From: Phocoena phocoena
Lineage: Eukaryota > Chordata > Mammalia > Artiodactyla > Phocoenidae
DNA: 64,000 nt
Assembly (NCBI RefSeq): GCF_963924675.1
Contig: NC_089240.1
Span: forward strand, 119,231,680 to 119,295,679
Direction: 5' to 3'
Part shown: piece by piece, positions 11,191 to 22,989 of the stretch
Layout: each line of letters begins with the position of its first letter
Position numbering within the stretch: position 1 is the stretch's first letter
The notes under the pieces: generated by a model
What the model was told of the DNA's origin: nothing
The model's input: the letters and a program-made list of their open reading frames with translations, nothing else
Databases searched by the model: none
Program-made: the position numbers and the translations under genes

Positions 11191-11870
11191 GAAATAAAAC
11201 CATTTTTTACCAGGTGTGTTAAATACTACCATTTAAACAAAAAAATTTTGAAACACTGCATCGTGCCAAGATGATCTTCAGCTTGCCTTTAAGTTTTGCA
11301 AATGTGACTGTATTCAAGAAGGACCATGAAGGGGACACAACCTGCCAGCTTAATTAAGTTTCTGAAATGCTTCTGTGCAAAATTAGTATGTGTGGCCACC
11401 AGCCCAAATCATTTGGACTGAACAGACATCAGCTTACACACAAAATTGCAACAAGTGCAGGGATATTTTTAAATTTTTATATAGCAATATTGATAATGGT
11501 TGTTAGAGAATTATTTATCCCTTACCTGGATACCTTCTCTCATTGGTTAGTTCAAGGTCACTATGGTTATCAGAACCTTTCAGAGCAAAATTAAAACCTT
11601 GGGGTGAGGTGGCCATTCGGTAAAGCCTCCTATGTATATCCTAGTAAACCCAAGTGGATAGAAACAAAATAAACTTAATTCCAGTGTAAAGTTTACTTAT
11701 CCTTTGAAGAATGTGATGCTAAATATTAGTACTGAGTAAACTCAAATTCTCTTGCTGATCATCTCCGATGTGGGCCAACTGGCAAAATCAAGACTGAACC
11801 TTCTCCTGTTTCTGTTTCTAGGATGTATTTTATCAATAAGGTAAAGGGTATAAGAAATAATGAGGTCCAC
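11190..11870. other. Repeat-poor, no recognised gene
   Basis: Single-copy-looking sequence with no repeat I can name. The 75-codon plus frame at 11367-11594 shows no recognisable domain. Confidence 0.5.
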
Positions 11871-11874
11871 TAGT

Positions 11875-12085
11875 ACACAGTCTTTTATGATTTGCGAAGC
11901 TTTTTCACATCTGTCATTTCAGTGGCTTCTACATCTACCCTGTGAGGATAGCAAGAGAGAGATTATGATCCTCATTTTATAGAAAAGAAATACTGAGGGT
12001 CTAAGAGTTGATGTTTTCAATATCATAATCAGGGATAGGGCCAACATTAGCACTCCAAAATTTGGACGATTACTCCAGTACCTGA
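11875..12085 (-). mobile_element. MIR SINE, antisense
   Basis: Inverted MIR landmarks: ctaccctgtgaggatagcaa, atcctcattttatagaaaag, and a degraded inverted head. Old, with no clear duplication. Confidence 0.7.
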
Positions 12086-12089
12086 ACAT

Positions 12090-13095
12090 ACCAAAGAATG
12101 GATAGATCTTACAATGCTATGTTGTTAAGCAGCTCTACCCTAACACTCTGATTTCCTAAAATCTCAGGCTTGAGATTCTACGAAATCCTACAAGGCTGAA
12201 ATGTAATAACTTTATGTTTTATATGCACAATTGTCAATCAGTATAATATCTGTAGTTATAAAACTGTACTCTCAAATCACTTTTTCAGGGGACTTGAAAT
12301 TTCCTTGAAATAAGATTGTGTGCATGCGTGTGTGTGCATTCGTTCTGATGATTATCTATAAAACAAATAACATAAGGTATGTAATTCTACCCCTTGTCAC
12401 CTGCATGATTACCTTAAACATAGATACTACATGTGATTTCAGAGCCCCTATGGGGTTGTGACCATGACGCCACGAGTACCATGGCTAATTTGAAGAGCAG
12501 AAGTACAAGGCACAGTTGGCCTTTGTTGATGTCATCCTGACAAATGAAAGCCAAACGTTGTCACTGTATGTCATCTGAACAAAGTTTTCATAGTGCGAAT
12601 ACAGAAAGTGGTGGAAGAATTGAGTCATCATCCAACATGTCTTAACTTAGACATACAGAAATCTCTGCAGCCTGTACCTTAGGAATCAGCACTATATTCA
12701 TATGATGAGCTACACTTTAGTTTCAGTGAGGTGTCTTCCATCACATTAAATTCATGTAGCTACTTTAATATTATTGTACTTTTAATTTTGCTTTGTGTTT
12801 AATTTCTCAATATGCTTTCACGTTATAGCCATATGACAACTATAAGCATAGGAGTCTAAACCTAGTGCTATGTTGGCATACATTTAAGTAACATACATTA
12901 AAACAAAAATGATTTTTGTCAACACTAGAGATAAAAGATGATTGGTTTTCACTTTATAAAGGCTCTATACATGATGCAATCTGTAGAAACATTGAACTAT
13001 GTGGCTTCTGACAGTCTAGAATTCTAAAGTTTGAAAGAAGAATCTGTTCTGCATATCCTTATCTTGTGGCCATGAGTGTTCATAGAGTAGCCAAT
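12090..13095. other. Repeat-poor, no recognised gene
   Basis: About 1 kb in which I identify no repeat family, coding pattern or RNA gene. A short TG-rich patch occurs at about 12308-12335. Confidence 0.5.
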
Positions 13096-13099
13096 GAAT

Positions 13100-13215
13100 C
13101 AATCTAACACGCATCTCTGAGCAGCTGCTATGTGTATCGTCATGGTTGGGTGCTGAAAGTAGATAGAGAAAAAGCAAACAGTCTTGGCTCTCAAAAAGTT
13201 AAGTGTCTAGAGAAC
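13100..13215 (-). mobile_element. L2-like fragment, antisense
   Basis: agcagctgctatgtgtatcg and ttggctctcaaaaagttaag fit the inverted L2 3' end pattern with heavy divergence. Confidence 0.5.
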
Positions 13216-13865
13216 TGTTAGCTTAGTGTACCACTGCCTGACTCTGCCTGGGTGGACCCTGATTCCCAGCTTTAGAATCTATAAGGACTTTGGTCCTGTG
13301 GCAGAAAAACAACTGACTGTAGCTCCATTCCTGAGGAGTGCTGTGTAGCATTCACTGAAGTCCGCCCTGCTATGGTACTCTAAAAGTGCCAAGACTTGAG
13401 CATGGTCTGGGTGGAACCATTTTCAAGGGAGAACACAACTTGCAGAATGAGTAATCTTGACAGAAAATTAGAGGATGTTCATAGAAAGATTAAAGTGAAG
13501 CAAACAAGAGCAAGTCAACAGAAATGTATGTCCTTGAGTGGCCTTTGAATACAAATAATAAGGATAATGCATGATGAGGTAGCAAGGGATTGGGGTAGGG
13601 AGTGGTCAGGTGATTGGAGTTGGGTTTACACTGGCACAGATTTCTTTTTGGCTCTTTTTTTCCATTTTACCTTTACAGATCTCAATTAGGTGTTAATATG
13701 ATGATTGAAACTAGGATGCAAGTATGCAATTGGCCTAAGAAACAGCCACCTGGAGGGCCTCCAGTCTCAAAAGGGTAGCTTATAAGTAATGATATTCACA
13801 ATAATTCCAGAGATATGGAGGGAGTAACTCCTATTCTATTGTAGGTGGGTTCACTGCATCCCCCA
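13216..13865. other. No recognised gene or repeat
   Basis: Unclassified sequence. I see no open frame with family similarity. Confidence 0.45.
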
Positions 13866-14154
13866 GCCTGTAGGAAGTACAGTACACAGGGAATGAAGGT
13901 GGCCACATCATCACCTGACTGCTTGGAACACTGCAGTAGCCTCCTCACTGGTCTCCCTGCTTCTATTCTTGTCCACTATGCCCACTCTCATACAGTCTAT
14001 TCTACATATGGCAGACCGAGTGACCTTTTAAAAAGAATAAGTAGTTCATGACACTCCTATGTCCAAAACTCTCCAATGGCTTATGGGTATACTTAGAATA
14101 AAATTAAAATGTCTTAAAGTAGACCATAAGACCCTATAAGATCCTGTTTTACTT

Positions 14155-15475
14155 TTAAAAAAAAAGTTCTTATCTTCTTTGAACTTTTCCTGTTATTTTT
14201 TAGTCTCTATTTTATTTATTTCTGCTCTGATCTTTGTCATTTCCTTCCTTTTGCTAACTTTGGGCTTAGTTTCTTGTTTTTGTAGTTCCTTGAGGTATGA
14301 ATTAGTTACCTGAGAGCTTTCTTTTTTCTTGATGTAGATGTTTATAAACTTCCTTTTTAAAACTCCTTTTGTGGCATCCAATAAGTTTTGTTATGTTCTG
14401 TTTCCATTTTCATTTGTCTCAAGATTTTTAAAAATTTCTTTCTTGATTTCTTCTTTGACCCATTGATTATTCAGGAGTGTGTCATTTAATTTTCACATAT
14501 TTGTGAATTTTCTAGCTTTCCTCCTGGTATTGATTTCTAATTTCATACTGTTGTGGTCAGAAATGATACTTGGTATGATTTTAATCTTCTTAATCTACTA
14601 AGACCTGTTTTGTGACCTAACATATCTGGAGAATGTTTTGTGTGTGCTAGAGAAGAATGTTAATTCTGCTGCTGTTGGGTGGAATGTTCTGTAAATGTTA
14701 GGTACATTTGATCTAAAGTGTAGTTCAAATCTAATATTTTTTAATGCTCTTCTATCTGGATGATCTATTCATTGTTCAAAGTGAAACATTGAGGTCTTCT
14801 TCTGCCTTCAGACCTGTTAACATTTGCTTAATATATTTAGGTGTTCCAATGTTGGATGCATATATATTAACAATTGTTATATCTTCCTGGTGAATTGACA
14901 CTTTTATCATTATATAATGACCTTTTTTGTCTCTTGTTATACTTTTTGACATAAAGTGTATTTTGTCTGATAAAAATATATGAACTTCTGCTCTCTTTTG
15001 GTTTCTATTTCCATAGAATATTTATTTCCATTTCTTCAGTTTGAATAAAGATAAATACAGTATGGTAACACTTATATGTGAAATCTGAAAAAAAATCGAA
15101 CTCATAGAAACCAAGAGTAGAAAAGTGATTGCCAGGGCCTGAGGTGTACACAAAATGGGGAGATGTTGGTCAAACAGCACAAACTTTCAATTATAAGACA
15201 AATAAGTTCTGAAGGTCGAATACACAGCATGATGACTATAGTTAATAATACTGTGTTGTAGACATGAAATTTGCTAAGGGAATAGATCTTAAGCAGTCTC
15301 ACCACACACACAAAAAATTTAAAGGTAACTATGTGAGGTGGTAGATGTGTTAAAAAACAAAACCCTTATTCAGTTAATCATTTCACAGTGTATACATATA
15401 TTAAATTGTTCATATTGTACACTTTAAATTTATACAATTTGATGTGTCAAGTAAGCCTCAATAAAACTGGGGAAG
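14155..15475. mobile_element. L1 insertion with 5' inversion (twin priming)
   Basis: Two parts of one L1 in opposite orientation. At 15045-15475 the plus strand carries the L1 3' UTR and end (agatgttggtcaaacagcac, aactatgtgaggtggtagat, agcctcaataaaactgg). At 14155-15045 the minus strand carries ORF2 endonuclease-side sequence. The region between these in a complete L1, including most of the reverse transcriptase, is absent. The arrangement (inverted upstream part, then sense 3' end) is the signature of twin priming. The 7 bp aagatcc occurs on both flanks (about 14139 and 15472) as a possible target duplication. Both flanks are L2. Confidence 0.78.
14170..15045 (-). pseudogene. L1 ORF2 endonuclease-side remnant (inverted segment)
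   Basis: Minus-strand reading gives ORF2 sequence such as a degraded NIYAPN equivalent (near 14855-14880), followed by the linker region with LKELQKQETKPKVSKRKEM at about 14225-14300. Frameshifts and stops prevent a long reading frame. It ends before the reverse-transcriptase core. Confidence 0.75.
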
Positions 15476-15749
15476 ATCCAACCTGTTGTCACCTTGCTGT
15501 TCTCATTCTGTACCCATGTCTTACTTGCTCACTGGTCTCCTTGCTCTTCTTGAACCATTCCATGCTCTTTCCATCTTAGGACCTGGGTACAAATGGTGGT
15601 GCCTCTGTTTGGAAGGTTCTTCCCACAGAAATCCAATGAGCAGACTCCTAGTTATTTAGGTCTCATCTCAAAGGTTACATCCTTCTCTGACTGTCTAATC
15701 TAAAGTGCCTCAGTCAGCTTAGCCCCTGTCCAGAGTACTTGACAGGAAG

Positions 15750-15955
15750 ATCTGGGCACTGGTAAAGAGAATATTCCAAAATTCATAGAATTAATAAAAG
15801 GCTAAGACCTTTGCACTACTTTTTTCTATTGCCTTCATCTACCTCAAATAAAAGTAGAATTCAATTTCTCCTTTTGAAACAGATTCTTGCACTTCCTGAG
15901 TTTCTTTTCTCTCCTTTTCCTGCTTTTATCCAGAGGAGTCTTGGAAACTGCTAAA
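15750..15955. other. No recognised feature
   Basis: Short unclassified interval between L2 and MIR. Confidence 0.4.
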
Positions 15956-15959
15956 AGAC

Positions 15960-16195
15960 AACAACAATAGCAACCACCATAACAATAATAATAATATCAT
16001 AAACTGAGTGCTCAGTAAGTGCCATAAATCATTTTAAGAACTTTATGTACCTTAACTCATTTATTCTTCACAATAATACTGTAAGGTTATTACTTTTATT
16101 ATTCCCATTTTATAAATGAGAAAATTGAGGACAGGGATTTTTATAAACAACCATAGTCAATACAGCTCTTAGATCTACAGTCTGGTTGTTGTCTC
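15960..16195 (-). mobile_element. MIR SINE, antisense
   Basis: aactgagtgctcagtaagtg, taactcatttattcttcaca and ttcccattttataaatgaga are inverted MIR landmarks in correct order, next to an AAT-rich patch (aataataataatat). Confidence 0.8.
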
Positions 16196-16254
16196 AGAAT
16201 GCAATGTCTGTGTGTCAATTAAAGTGCCAATTTATGTCAGAAATAGCTATTTGA

Positions 16255-16460
16255 CAGCTGTAACAATAATAAAAATGGCAGTTCCACTTAACCCTTTTTC
16301 TGTGTCATACACTACCATCGATACTTTACATAAATGACATCTTACTGTGATCAAAGCCCTAGGAAGTCTGTTTTAATTATATCAGTTTTACAGAAGAGGA
16401 CATTGAGGATAATCCTGCACAAAGTCACACAGCTAACAAGTAACACCCATAGCAATGGCC
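16255..16460 (-). mobile_element. MIR SINE, antisense (second copy)
   Basis: A decayed catacactaccatcgatact segment, then cagttttacagaagaggaca and gcacaaagtcacacagctaa in correct MIR order. It directly follows another antisense MIR, so two old insertions lie side by side. Confidence 0.75.
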
Positions 16461-16539
16461 ATGTATAAGTGGTTCCTCTGGAGATGGGTGCAGACTTGCT
16501 GGATCCAAGAAGAACTTTCAGTCTAATATCACACACAAC

Positions 16540-17100
16540 CTCTGTGGCACATCCTATTGAATTAGAAATCTTGGTTCTTCCTTCTTAAATACCATGATGA
16601 CACTCTGCGGAAACTTGGTAGACAACAGTTTTGTTATTGTGCAGATCGTATCTCATCCCTTCACCTAATAGTCCTATTAGGCACTAAGTGCATCTTTTCC
16701 TCTAAAAGGGCCAACCAGAGTCCTAGTGCTGCCCTCCTCTTCTGATGCAGGCCCTGGAATGGATTCCTCTGATGCTGGGTGATATTTAATTAGCACTGGC
16801 TCTTCCTCTGAAACAATTATGCCTGCTGATTAGAAAAAGAAAAGGGTTGAATTAACATGGATTTTATAATTCAGGTTACCAACCTATGGTCCGTTTTACT
16901 TATCAAGTAAATATTTCTACTTACCTTGTCAAAAATATGTCCATATTGAACACAGGTTTATTCCATCCTAGCTGACTCTTGTTATGCCATTTGTGTTCTT
17001 TGATATCTTATTAAGTCTTTAATTTTGAAAAGCTTAACCCTATACAGAAACTATAAAGAATAATATGAAAATGCCACATAGTACTAAAGATATTAAAGAC
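16540..17100. other. Repeat-poor, no recognised gene
   Basis: I see no named repeat or coding exon in this interval. Confidence 0.45.
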
Positions 17101-17104
17101 ATGG

Positions 17105-17275
17105 AGTCTGGAATTAGCTTGTGTGGGTTGAGATCCCAGCTGCATCACTTCCTAAACTATGTACCTTGGACATGTTATTAATTTTCAGTACTTTTATCTA
17201 CCTACCTCAAAGACATAGAAAGCATTTAGAACAGTGAATTGCACATAGTAAGTGTTCAATAAATATTAGCCTTTG
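17105..17275 (+). mobile_element. MIR SINE, sense
   Basis: gtgtgggttgagatcccagc, tgcatcacttcctaaactat and atagtaagtgttcaataaat give the tRNA-like head, core and tail in order. Confidence 0.85.
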
Positions 17276-17639
17276 ACTATTTTTATTCATAACCAAAGTA
17301 CTTTTTAAAAATAAAGATAAAATAGTTCTCAGATATATCTTTTGTTACTTCAAAGGAGTAAATATTCATCCAGTGTCCTATAAATATTTCATACCAAGTG
17401 CGACGTGTAACCAAAACTCTAAAATTTCTATATGACCAATGAAGACTATGTGGTGCCAGTGGTCAAAGTCTTTTTGGTATGGAAGCAGCCAAAGAGAGAC
17501 CCAAAAGACAAGTACATAAAGGGGCATAATACAGGGTGAAGTTAATTAAATGCCTAAGTATCTAAAAAGTGATTTCTTGTGTTATGGAATTACAAAGTAA
17601 GGATGAATCAAATACAGCTTGGGGTTGAGGGAGTGTGCA

Positions 17640-18100
17640 CACTGAAAGGTTTCATGTGAAGAGGTTATGTACCGTATGTGTTGCTCCTTGAACAACCAGT
17701 AGAGTTTTAAGAGATAGACATGGGAGCAGGGTATGATGTGGGAAAATAGAACAACTTGGGAAAAGGCAAGTAGGAAGGCCATTATGAATTGTAAGAAATG
17801 TCAGGAATAGTGAACTTTCCACTCTGGAAAAATTCTGAGACACACCTAGAGGGGTGTTGAGGTAAAAAGCTGAGAGAAGCAGTTGGGGCCTTGTGGTTGA
17901 GGGCCTGAAATGCCAGGGAGATTTGTGTTTCGTTCAATGAGCAATGCAAAGGTCAGAGCCAGGTTTGGGGTGAAATCTCAAATGGAAAGTAAGTTCCTTG
18001 ACAGCACAAACTTTGTTCAGCTTACCACTGTCTTCTCACAACCTATAATAATGCCTGACTCATAGTAGGTCAATATTTTCCCAGTAAGCATTAGTCAAGT
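17640..18100. mobile_element. L2 remnants (antisense piece, then sense 3' end)
   Basis: The sense L2 3' end at 17980-18100 is clear: gtaagttccttgacagcaca, ataatgcctgactcatagta, then ggtcaatattt. The left part (17640-17975) resembles inverted L2 more weakly. The orientation change implies two insertions. Confidence 0.6.
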
Positions 18101-18239
18101 GGATAATCAAATGTCAGCCTTTAAATTATTACTATTGTTGATGTTGTCATTTTGCAAGTTTCCAGAGTTCCACTGAGTGACCTCAGGGACTCCAATTTTA
18201 GCTATTCATGATGTAAGAAGTCATTTTTTAAAAGAGGCC

Positions 18240-18420
18240 CCACTATCAAATGATTTTAAAACCACCCATCTAGTTGTCTACTTTTCCAAATGAGACGACT
18301 GAAGCCAAGGAAAATGAAGGAACTTGCCTCAAGTCACCCACTCAGTTGAGGAAAAGTCAAGAATAGAACCCAATTGTCTGTCTTTCTAATCTTGAGTTCT
18401 TTCCACAACCCTTGCTGCAG
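18240..18420 (-). mobile_element. MIR SINE, antisense
   Basis: ttccaaatgagacgactgaa, acttgcctcaagtcacccac and tagaacccaattgtctgtct follow the inverted MIR order. Confidence 0.75.
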
Positions 18421-18478
18421 TATGCCCCAAAGAATCTGTTGTACCTAACTTTCACTAGCTATAACTGTGAAGACATTG

Positions 18479-19322
18479 TGACCCATGTGCACTATTGGTG
18501 GGAATGTAAATTGGTGGAGCCACTATGGAAAACAACATGGAATTTCCTCAACAAAACTAAAAATAGAACTACCATATGATCCAGCAATTCCATTACTAGG
18601 TATATATCCAAAGGAAATGAAATCTATATCTTGAAGAGATATCTTCACTCCCATGACATTCACAATAGCCAAATCTGTCAATGGAGTGTCCATTGACAGA
18701 TGAATGGATAAAGAAGATGTGGTAAATATATATGATATATATTATGATACATATGATATTATGATATATATGATATATATTATATTGATATATTATTATA
18801 TTATATATATATAATGGAATATTATTCAGAGGTGAAAAGAAGGAAATCCTGCCGTTTGCAACAACATGGATGAAACTGGAGGACATTATACTAAGTGAAA
18901 TAAGTCAAAGAGTGAAAGATAAATACTGTATAGTATCACTTATATGTGGAATCTTAGGGAAAAATACTCATAGAAACAGAAAATAGAATGGTGGTTGCCA
19001 GGCACTGGGATGTGAGGAAAATAAGATGTTGGTCAAAGGATGCAAACTTTCAGTTATAAGATGAATAAGTTCTGGGGATCTAATATACCTCATGGTGACT
19101 GTAGTTTATAACACTGTCTTGTGTACTTGAAATTTGCTAGAGAGTAGATCTTAAGTGTTCACCATCATCACCTCGACAAAAAAGGTAACTATGTGAGGTG
19201 GTGGATGTGTTAACTTGATTGTGATAATCATTTTATAATGTATATGTATATCAAACCATCATGTTGTATACCTTAAGTATATATAATTCTGTTAATTATA
19301 CCTCAATAAGTCTAGAAAAAAA
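18479..19322 (+). mobile_element. L1 3' part, sense, with target-site duplication
   Basis: ORF2 C-terminal coding sequence (ttggtgggaatgtaaattgg, accatatgatccagcaattc) followed by 3' UTR (atgtgaggtggtggatgtgt, cctcaataagtctag). A perfect 11 bp duplication tgaagacattg lies at 18468-18478 and 19323-19333. No complete ORF is retained. An AT-rich microsatellite has expanded inside it. Confidence 0.92.
18722..18812. repeat. AT-rich imperfect microsatellite inside L1
   Basis: About 90 bp of tata/tgata variants. It lies between gaagatgtggtaaatat and ataatggaatattattca, so it occupies the same ORF2 position as the TA array at 522-566. Confidence 0.9.
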
Positions 19323-19333
19323 TGAAGACATTG

Positions 19334-20395
19334 CAAGTCCTCAGTGAAATAGTTATGGTTTTGTTCTATTTTGTTTTTGTTTAGGAAATGGAAAGACAAT
19401 GACATAGTTATAATACATGGGTTAGAAAAGTTTGGGTGTGGTATCTACACTTGACCTGAATTATTTAATATTTTCAAGGGCATAAAAGAATATATAGTGT
19501 ATTTTAAATATAGTTCCTTCCTCAATAAATCTTTGAATACTCATTCCCTTCCTTCTAATTTGCCATGACCTCATTAACACTGCAGTAAAATATTTAGAGA
19601 AAGAAAGCACATAGCTGGTAACTTTTTTTGGATTCTTTATCATGAGCTGTTACTCAAAAGTTGTACACATATAAAACCTGTTAAAACTGTTTAGAGGATT
19701 TTTTTTGGTTTGGAAAAATATACTGCAAAGATTTCAAAATATATACATTTACCTTGTCAAAATATTACTAGCACAGAAAGAATACCTTCCTTTTCCCAAG
19801 CACAAGCTACACACAGAGCATAAATTACAATGTTAGTGAAATAATCTTAATTCCATAATTCAGGGCACAACAAACAACAGTAATAAAATTAGAAGAAATT
19901 CAAAACATGAAACAATCAAAACAAAGACAAGCTATCACTCATTCTGAAGTTTTCCACAGTACTCAATGAAAAATAATGTCCTATTATTCCTATTATTTCT
20001 GGAGACCATTAGATGATTACTGTGAAGTGTATAAACAGAGTTGGGAAACTGAAATCCATAGTAAGTCAGCAAAGAGCTCTCGGTGGAGAATTGAGAAAGG
20101 AATAGAAGCAATGAGAATGTTACCTTTTACATTAAGACAAGAAATCATTGCTTAGAGGTTCTAGGATCTCAGCACAAGTTTGTGTCAATGGACGGCCCTT
20201 TTAGGAAGAGAGCACTTACTGGGCCCAAAGGCACAAAGATGATCAATCCCCAAAGACAAACATTACAGTGATGAGCAAGCTGGCTGCCTTAACCACAACC
20301 ACCTCTCACCTTTGAAAGTTTACCCATTATTGTTCTGATACTCACAGCTTGCTACTAATGCTGACATTACCACTGAGGAGCACTACAGTGTAGGG
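19334..20395. other. Repeat-poor, no recognised gene
   Basis: About 1 kb of AT-rich apparently single-copy sequence with no gene, RNA gene or repeat I can support. Confidence 0.5.
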
Positions 20396-20399
20396 GGGA

Positions 20400-20575
20400 A
20401 GAGAGTGGTGCTAGAGCCAAACCATGGGCTTCAAGTCATGCTCGCCTGATGAAATTGAACAAGGGATTCACCCTCTCTTTGCTTGTTTCTTAACCTGTTA
20501 CCTGATAAGGGGCAATAGTGACTTCCTCAAAGAGTTGTTAAGGTGATGTAAGTTGCTTAGAACTGCGGTTAGCCC
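20400..20575 (+). mobile_element. MIR SINE, sense
   Basis: A degraded MIR head, then cctctctttgcttgtttctt, atagtgacttcctcaaagag and gttgttaaggtgatgtaagt. Old and diverged. Confidence 0.65.
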
Positions 20576-20689
20576 ATGATGAAACTGGCAGTTATTAACA
20601 TAATTTTTACACAGTTTGCCAGACATTGCCTCAAGACTTTTATAAAAGTGCATACATTTGTGACTGCGTACATAGACATATGTACACGC

Positions 20690-21065
20690 TATTTCTTGAT
20701 AACCTGTCATGTGCCAGGCACTATGTTAAGAGAGTGCCAAACAATTTTATTCCTTATTCACAACTCTATGTTAAAATGGACTGTACTAGTAATAGTAATG
20801 ACTGCTAGTAAAATAACTCATCCATATTTTTTGAGTGCTTACTGTATACGCAGGATTTTCTGAGTGCTCAGCTCTGCATGAATTATCTCATTAGTCTTTG
20901 CAACCACCCAGTGTGTTATGTATTGTTCATGTCCATTTACTACATGAGAAAAATTAAGTAGGCAGAGGTTTAGTGACTTGTTCAAGGTACCACGTCTGGT
21001 ACTGGTAGAACCTATATTCAAGTTTGAATCTCTCTGACTTCAGAGTCTAGTGTCTGTTTCTCCAA
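20690..21065 (-). mobile_element. Two MIR-like pieces, antisense
   Basis: The first piece contains atgtgccaggcactatgtta (20710). The second (20805-21065) runs ttgagtgcttactgtatacg, aattatctcattagtctttg and tagtgacttgttcaaggtac in clear MIR order. Confidence 0.75.
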
Positions 21066-21164
21066 CAACAACCTCTCCCTGTCAGCCTTTCCGGATCTTG
21101 AGAGCCTAGACCCTCTCCAAAATCATTCACAGTCAAACTCCAGAGGGAAATATTTGTTTCCCAA

Positions 21165-21835
21165 GATTTTTGTGACACTACACTTACCTGCCTTTCATCC
21201 TACCTCACAATCTCTCCTCCTCAATCTCTTTTGCTGGTTTTCCTCATCTCTCTGCACAATAAATGTTGAAGAGGCCCAGAGGTCAGCCCTTGGACCTCTT
21301 CCCTTTTCTACCTATACTTGCTCCCTTGGTGATCTTGTCCAGTTACTTGGTTTTAAATACTACCTAGAGGTGGAAGACTCCCACCATTATTATCTAGCCT
21401 GTTGCTCTCCTCCTAGACACCAGGCTTGTATATCTAATTGCCTACTTGATATCTCTCCTTGGATGCCTGATAGACATTTCAGATTTAACATATTCAAACC
21501 AAATTCTTAATTGTGGCCCCCATATCTGCACTTCCCCCAATCTTCCCCATTTCAGAATATAATCATTTTTTCCTTTCCATTGCTCAGTACAAAAACCTTA
21601 GTTTTCCTGACTCCTCTCTTTCTTTCACCACTCCTCTAAGCATTAACCCATGGGAAAATCTTCTCAGTTCTACATATGAGATATTTCTTGAAGCCATACA
21701 CCTTTCACTAATTTCACTACCATGCTGTGAGTCCAAGCTACCATCATCTCTCATCCAGACAACTGCGATTAGCTTTACAACTGGTTTCCCAGCTTCTGTT
21801 CTGACCACCTCAACAGCATTCCCTGCAGCAGTGTT
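21165..21835 (+). mobile_element. L2 ORF-end region, sense
   Basis: Long L2 segment. ctcttcccttttctacctat near 21297, ggtgatcttgtccagttact, agatttaacatattcaaacc, ttcctgactcctctctttct and catctctcatccagacaact follow the L2 ORF C-terminal order. The two moderate open frames at 21154-21510 and 21513-21887 are decayed L2 coding sequence plus flank, not host genes. Confidence 0.8.
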
Positions 21836-21839
21836 TTCT

Positions 21840-21990
21840 AGGCACCAGACACTGTCTTTTAAGCCTTACCTACATGAACTTGCTTAACTACTTTTCACAA
21901 CGTACTTATGACATAGGTCCTATCATTCTTCCCATTTTACAGGTAAGGAAATCAATGCTTTAAAAAGTGAAGTAACTTGAGTGAGAAGGA
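21840..21990 (-). mobile_element. MIR SINE, antisense
   Basis: A gcaccagacactgtcttttaa-type segment, then cttcccattttacaggtaag and gaagtaacttgag fit an inverted MIR. Confidence 0.65.
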
Positions 21991-21994
21991 ATGG

Positions 21995-22595
21995 TAAGAT
22001 AATCTTAGTCATGTTCTTTCCATGGTGCCTTAATGCTTCAGCAATCCAGTAATTAATTCCTAAGGCTTTATGTAAGAGAATAAGGCAACAGAAAATAGAT
22101 GTCTAAAGGCATTAATTAAAATGTTAACTATAATTGGAAAATGTCATTAACAATGTAAAGGTCTCCAAACTGATGGACTGATAAATAAATCAGACTATAT
22201 TAATATAATAAAATATTAAGCTCTCACTAAACCCATGTATTAAGATTACAGAGCATCATAGACAAATACTTGATGTGTGTATGTGGAATAGTAATGGTTT
22301 CAAGCCACGATTTGCCCACTGGAGGAATTCAGACATGTCTAAGGAGGTGATAGGGCAGGTGATGTTTGAAATCTGTTTGAATGAGTCAGTTGAATTGTGT
22401 AGACTCAAGAGGTCTTTTTCTTGAGTTTGCATGGAAACTGATGTGTGTTTGTGTGGGCATTTGGGATAGGGAACATTTCTCAAGGAGGGTAGCATGGTAA
22501 CCTACATTGGTCCCTTAACCTGGCTCTATGAACTCAGGTCTAAGCTCTGTGAAGAGCCTGCAGAAAGAAACTAAAATAACTGTTCTAAGAAGATC
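21995..22595. other. No recognised gene
   Basis: Mixed AT-rich sequence; 22140-22250 might be an old LINE remnant but I cannot place it. No coding pattern. Confidence 0.4.
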
Positions 22596-22654
22596 TCCCA
22601 TTTACCGGGCACAAACATTTCCACTGAGCTGTCTAAACTATTCCCTACACCCTT

Positions 22655-22985
22655 TGCCTATATAGCTCTTACACACATTTTTGGTTCTAGCTTACCTGTC
22701 GCTTCCCCTTAGAAGTCTTGCCTGCCTGCCTATCTATGTTAGGAGATCTTCCTCTGTGTTTCCTTAGCATCTTCTTCTTCCCTTATCATAACACTTATCA
22801 TACTGCAACACATTACTGTAATTATTTAATTTCTGTATCTTACTCTACACTGTAAACTCCTAGAGGTTAATGAGAAGTCTGCTCTTGTTGTGTAAGTGAG
22901 GATGATATCTATCTCGTTCAGTTTTGGACCTGCAGCTTCTAGCACAATATCTGGGTCAAAGTAAGTCATCAATAAAACATTTTTA
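22655..22985 (+). mobile_element. L2 3' end, sense
   Basis: ttatcataacacttatcata, actgtaaactcctagaggtt, cacaatatctgggtcaaagt and atcaataaaacatt match the L2 3' UTR order. Confidence 0.8.
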
Positions 22986-22989
22986 GTGT

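Larger units (their letters stand above)
13870..15745 (+). mobile_element. L2 element, sense, split by an L1
   Basis: The left part is 13870-14150 (agtagcctcctcactggtct, ctccaatggcttatgggt). The right part is 15480-15745 (ttgctcactggtctccttgc, ttggaaggttcttcccaca, ggtctcatctcaaaggttac). These are consecutive segments of the L2 ORF-to-3' region in the same orientation, so they were one element before the intervening L1 inserted. Confidence 0.8.

Noticed and set aside
21154..21887. Two adjacent open frames of 118 and 124 codons as a possible gene
   Set aside because: The DNA follows the L2 LINE ORF-end order; the frames are decayed L2, not a host gene.
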